Positions 58,250-64,000 of a stretch of DNA of 64,000 nt are shown here, piece by piece. The notes under the pieces are model-generated. The model searched no databases. It worked only from the letters and a program-made list of their open reading frames with translations, and was not told the DNA's origin. The stretch spans positions 609,501-673,500 of the forward strand of contig JALIZF010001792.1 in NCBI GenBank assembly GCA_029948255.1, in the 5' to 3' direction. The DNA is from Telmatactis stephensoni (Eukaryota; Cnidaria; Anthozoa; Actiniaria; Isophelliidae). Position 1 is the stretch's first letter. Each line of letters starts with the position of its first letter. The position numbers were made by a program, and so were the translations under genes.

Positions 58250-59850
58250 GTTCTTTCAATACTACCTGTTCTATCGAAGATTCTTGAGCGACACGTTCAC
58301 AACCATTTGTATGATTACCTAACAGCTAACAATCTGCTTTACCCTTTACAATCAGGTTTTAGAAGATATCATGGGACTGAGACTGCTTTGATTAGAGTTA
58401 TCGATAATCTATTATTCAATCTGGATAAAAACCGCGCGAGCGGTTTAGTCCTTATAGATTATCGGAAAGCGTTTGACATGGTCGATCGTGATATCCTGAT
58501 GGAGAAGTTAATGGCTTATGGAGTGTCCGACAGCTCAGCAAGATGGTTCAAGTCGTATATCTTAGTGATCGGTACCAACTTGTTTCCATTGAAGATTGTA
58601 ACTCGGACCGCGTTTATGTAAATTACGGCGTACCACAAGGAAGTATTTTAGGTCCTTTGCTTTTTGTAATATTTATTAATGACTTGCCACTGTATGTCAA
58701 CACTACTGGTGTCAACTTGGACCTATATGCTGATGACACTACGCTCTCATTTTCTACCGACGTGGACTCTATTGACTCTCTCCAAGGAACATTATCAATT
58801 GCAATAAAGAATGTTGAAGAATGGATCGACTCACAGCAATAAATTGTCCTTGAATGGTTCCAAAACAAAGTCATTACTGGTGACTGGAAAACGTCTTTCT
58901 AAGAGACTACCATCAAATTACAAACTGAACTTAGTTACTACTGGAGGAGAATCCTGATTGGAACAAGTGGATTCAGCTAAGTTGCTTGGTATAGACATTG
59001 ACTCTGATCTATCTTTTTCTACTTATGTAGATAAGCTGTGTAGTAAACTTTCTCAAAGAATAGGTATTTTAAATAAGATCAAGAGATGTTTGCCTTTTCA
59101 CCAAAGAGTTTTATATTATAATGCTATGATAAAGCCAATATTTAATTATGGTAATGTAGCCTGGCAGTCTCTATGTTCAAAGGAATCATTATTAAGAATT
59201 CTTCGCTTACAAAAAAGAGCAGCCAGGGTTATAATGGACGCTGAATTAAGGACATCATCTGTTACTTTATTTAATAAGCTACAGTGGTTACCCTTTTACA
59301 ATGATACTAAAATAGCCAAATGTACTTTACTTTATAAAAGAGCTCAACTTACTGTACCCGAATATTTTATAGATTCTATTAAGTTAAATAGTTGTATTCA
59401 TAAACGAAACACTAGGTTTTGTAATTATAATTTTGTTACTCCAAAATATCAAAGAGTATCAGAGGGTGGGAGATCTTTTGTAGTAACGGCTATTCAATTA
59501 TGGAATAGCTTAACATCAGACCTTAAGAAGCAATCATCACTTAAGTCATTTAAAAGTAAAATGTGGATGAGCATTTTTGATGAGCAACGTTCAATATCTC
59601 ATTTTGATCCTTAATATTTTAATTTTTTAGACTTAGTTTTGAGTAGTTTTAGTCCTCGCAGGGGCAGGACTAACAGCACCTAGATCAGACACTTGTATTT
59701 TGTATTCTAGATTTTTATATAGTCATTTTTATAGTTTTATAGTTTGTAATTAGTTTTTAATCTAGATTTAGAGGGCCACAGGTTTGTTAGTGTTTTTCAC
59801 TATTATGTGTTTTACCCTCTGTAAATAAAGTCTTTATTATCTTGTTTTTA
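58250..59850 (+). mobile_element. Dead non-LTR retrotransposon (Jockey/CR1/L2-like reverse transcriptase)
   Basis: 5'-truncated. Frame one from ~58262 encodes LPVLSKILERHVHNHLYDYL, SGFRRYHGTETALIRV and IDYRKAFDMVDRDIL; after a frameshift near 58555 frame two has GVPQGSILGPLLF and the catalytic YADD (58726-58737); frame three (58958-59614) has the C-terminal thumb/RNase-less tail, LQKRAARVI and NTRF. In-frame stops at 58840 and ~58955 complete the damage. An AATAAA on + (59824-59829) marks its 3' end. No endonuclease domain remains. Confidence 0.88.
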
Positions 59851-59855
59851 AAAGT

Positions 59856-59861
59856 TTTATT
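59856..59861 (-). terminator. WDR4 polyadenylation signal candidate (AATAAA)
   Basis: TTTATT on + is AATAAA on -, about 120 bp past the WDR4 stop (59980). The LINE's own + strand AATAAA is at 59824-59829, only 26 bp away, so the two signals face each other. Confidence 0.55.
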
Positions 59862-59979
59862 TAATAAAATTATTACTAACAGATAAAGTTCATAAAAAGT
59901 GTTCCTTTGACAGCGTAGTTCGAGCCAACGTTTTTTTCTTCTTCTTCTTCTTCTTCTGTTGAGGACGTATTACAAGCGG

Positions 59980-63900
<3,921 letters not shown>

Positions 63901-64000
63901 CTATGAAATAGAATATAAACAAGCTGAGTCATAAATCTATCATTCTTTGGATTAAATAAAGATTGTGGGCTCCCTGTTGAATACATCATCACAGGTAGCC

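Overview
This is a window of nuclear DNA from an animal. Genes are split by GT-AG introns, C2H2 zinc-finger, SAGA/BAF and SLC17 genes are present, and the introns are full of MITEs, SINEs and microsatellites. A secreted PAN-EGF-fibrinogen-like gene of the kind described as coral 'skeletal organic matrix proteins' points to an anthozoan cnidarian, probably a stony coral. That placement is an inference. Every exon was read by eye from ORFs, splice consensus and reading-frame continuity; no transcript or database evidence was available.

Layout: (1) 142-5584 (+), the 3' seven coding exons of a ZXD-family (ZXDA/B/C-like) nine-finger protein. (2) 5585-9386, intergenic DNA with a nested MITE pair. 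(3) 9387-17272 (-), a complete ten-exon BICRA/GLTSCR1 orthologue, a subunit of the GBAF (ncBAF) chromatin remodeller. (4) 17273-21713, transposon-rich DNA including a TTAA-flanked element and a 1,236-bp element with long terminal inverted repeats (TIRs) and a 9-bp target-site duplication (TSD) that carries a broken RecQ-like helicase fragment. (5) 21714-23033 (-), an intronless TADA3 (SAGA/ADA subunit), divergent from (6) 23613-30304 (+), an SLC17A9-like transporter. (7) 32625-42537 (+), a second SLC17A9-like paralogue; its introns hold a 1.65-kb near-perfect palindrome flanked by TTAA. (8) 44905-45835, a ~145-bp satellite whose units carry RFX X-box-like motifs. (9) 45922-48336 (-), the secreted PAN/EGF/fibrinogen-like protein. 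(10) 48337-53890, gene-poor DNA with MITEs and AAAAG arrays. (11) 53891-55910 (-), a nine-finger C2H2 protein with a Lys-rich repeat. (12) 58250-59850 (+), a dead non-LTR retrotransposon, meeting tail to tail (13) 59980->63900 (-), WDR4, the non-catalytic subunit of the tRNA m7G46 methyltransferase; its 5' end lies outside the window.

The genes do not form a pathway. BICRA, TADA3, the ZXD-like protein and the C2H2 protein all act in nuclear transcription, and the two SLC17 genes are an old tandem duplication with matching exon lengths. The most unusual content is in the repeats: a Pack-MULE-like gene capture that kept an intron, a giant intronic foldback, a triplicated exon start driven by a TTCA array, one minisatellite family in the introns of three genes, and a satellite with a repeated RFX-like site.
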